A stretch of DNA of 64,000 nt from Micromonospora pattaloongensis. GTDB lineage: Bacteria > Actinomycetota > Actinomycetes > Mycobacteriales > Micromonosporaceae. A program made the position numbers and the translations under genes. Under the pieces are notes generated by a model, which saw only the letters and a list, made by a program, of their open reading frames with translations, did not search any database and was not told where the DNA came from. Location of the stretch: assembly GCF_900107255.1 (NCBI RefSeq), contig NZ_FNPH01000003.1, positions 372,001 to 436,000 of the forward strand, written 5' to 3'. Below are positions 63,144-64,000 of this stretch, one piece after another (the first letter of the stretch is position 1; the number at the start of each line of letters is the position of its first letter).

Positions 63144-64000
63144 TCAGACCGGGACGGGGCTGGCTTCCCGCACGGTCTGCGCGATCCGCTCGGCGACCTC
63201 GCGGGCGGTCTCGACCGTCCGCGCCTCGACCATCACCCGCACCAGCGGCTCGGTGCCCGACGGGCGCAGCAGCACCCGGCCGGTCCCGCCCAGCTGTGCC
63301 TCGGCCTGCTCCGCCGCGGCGAGCACCGCCGGTGCGGCGGCGCCCGCGGAGCGGTCGCCGACCGGCACGTTGATCAGCACCTGCGGCAGCTTCGTCACCA
63401 CGGAGGAGAGTTCGGCCAGCGACTTGCCGGTCTCGGCCATCCGGGCCATCAGGTGCAGCCCGGTCAGCACCCCGTCGCCGGTGGTGGCGTGCGCCGGCAT
63501 CACGACGTGTCCGCTCTGCTCGCCGCCGAGCGCCAGGCCGGACGCGCGGAGCTCCTCGAGCACGTACCGGTCGCCGACCTTCGTCTCCAGCAGCCGGATG
63601 CCGGCCTTGGACATGGCCAGCCGCAGCCCGAGGTTGCTCATCACGGTGGCGACGAGGGTGTCGTCGGTGAGGGTGCCGGCGTCGCGCATGGCGAGCGCCA
63701 GGATCGCCATGATCTGGTCGCCGTCGACTTCCTCGCCGTCGGCGGTCACCGCGAGGCACCGGTCGGCGTCGCCGTCGTGGGCGATGCCGAGGTGGGCGCC
63801 GTGCTCGACGACCGCGGCCCGGACGACGTCGAGGTGGGTGGAGCCGCATTCGTCGTTGATGTTCAGGCCGTCGGGCTCCGCGTGGATCGCGATCACCTCG
63901 GCGCCGGCCTCGCGGTACGCGACCGGCGCGATGTCGGACGCCGCGCCGTTGGCGCAGTCGACCACGACCTTCAGACCGTCGAGCCGGTGCGACACCGATC
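63144..64000 (-). CDS. glmM: Phosphoglucosamine mutase (partial, 5' end outside window)
   Basis: C-terminal ~285 codons of a ~450-aa enzyme that converts glucosamine-6-P to glucosamine-1-P, the step after GlmS. Visible: metal-binding loop [12 protein letters not shown], sugar-binding [11 protein letters not shown], and the phosphate-binding [16 protein letters not shown]. The active-site phosphoserine loop lies beyond the edge. The GTG near 63995 is internal, not the start. The gap to the aminotransferase stop is 22 nt, with no terminator. Confidence 0.96.
   Translation of the reverse strand, partial: SVSHRLDGLKVVVDCANGAASDIAPVAYREAGAEVIAIHAEPDGLNINDECGSTHLDVVRAAVVEHGAHLGIAHDGDADRCLAVTADGEEVDGDQIMAILALAMRDAGTLTDDTLVATVMSNLGLRLAMSKAGIRLLETKVGDRYVLEELRASGLALGGEQSGHVVMPAHATTGDGVLTGLHLMARMAETGKSLAELSSVVTKLPQVLINVPVGDRSAGAAAPAVLAAAEQAEAQLGGTGRVLLRPSGTEPLVRVMVEARTVETAREVAERIAQTVREASPVPV

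Overview
The window is high-GC chromosomal DNA from an actinobacterium, most likely of the Micromonosporaceae (Actinoplanes/Micromonospora type). The evidence is very high G+C with GTG starts, WhiB and PspC-domain proteins, a GroEL1 with a His-rich tail, CIRCE-controlled groES, and two blocks of gene order that, as I remember it, match Mycobacterium tuberculosis: purN-perM-sucD-sucC-M23 peptidase-uvrD1/pcrA-chorismate mutase (Rv0956 to Rv0948c) and guaA-choD-guaB3-guaB2-DUF5319-whiB3-groEL1-groES-tsaD-rimI-tsaB-tsaE-alr-nnr-glmS-glmM (Rv3396c to Rv3441c). It is mostly core genome. I see no prophage, insertion sequence, CRISPR array, tRNA, rRNA or biosynthetic cluster.

Layout. 1-12.9 kb: purN (cut by the window edge), DUF4190 membrane proteins around a PerM-like division protein, succinyl-CoA ligase, a lone B12-binding mutase subunit, an M23 peptidase, PcrA helicase, a secreted 5'-nucleotidase and a chorismate mutase preceded by a Phe/Tyr leader peptide and attenuator. 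13-18.8 kb: a complete dpp/opp-type peptide ABC importer. 19.3-23.6 kb: a PspC-domain histidine kinase, its LuxR-type regulator and a divergent PspC/LiaF-like envelope-stress operon. 23.8-26.1 kb: phosphatidylserine decarboxylase and phosphatidylserine synthase, convergent (PE synthesis). 26.5-28.9 kb: two tandem double-Nudix proteins and a small PspC protein. 28.9-37.7 kb: guaA, a GMC oxidoreductase, an LCP wall-polymer ligase, an M1 metallopeptidase lipoprotein and two IMP dehydrogenase-family genes. 37.9-42.3 kb: DUF5319, an orphan LuxR regulator, WhiB, GroEL1 and GroES. 42.3-48.9 kb: an rRNA/tRNA-type methyltransferase, a YbaK deacylase and a xylose-type ABC transporter with a ROK regulator. 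48.9-55.7 kb: t6A genes tsaD/tsaB/tsaE with rimI, an inserted XRE regulator and ung, a hydrolase and alr. 55.7-64 kb: nnrDE, acpS, a WXG100-like protein with an alpha/beta hydrolase, glmS, a DapC-like aminotransferase and glmM (cut by the edge).

The most interesting element is the aroQ leader (12433-12588): an apparently leaderless 22-codon ORF containing FYFYYGY, with pause, antiterminator and terminator pairings that are mutually exclusive, in front of chorismate mutase, the branch-point enzyme for Phe and Tyr. A second theme is a repeated leaderless layout: TAGGCT, TAGGGT or a similar -10 box, 6-7 nt, then the start codon, in front of many of the housekeeping genes here. Others are a decarboxylase with a methyltransferase-like N-terminal domain, a palindromic repeat family, and an XRE regulator with paired palindromes next to the t6A operon.
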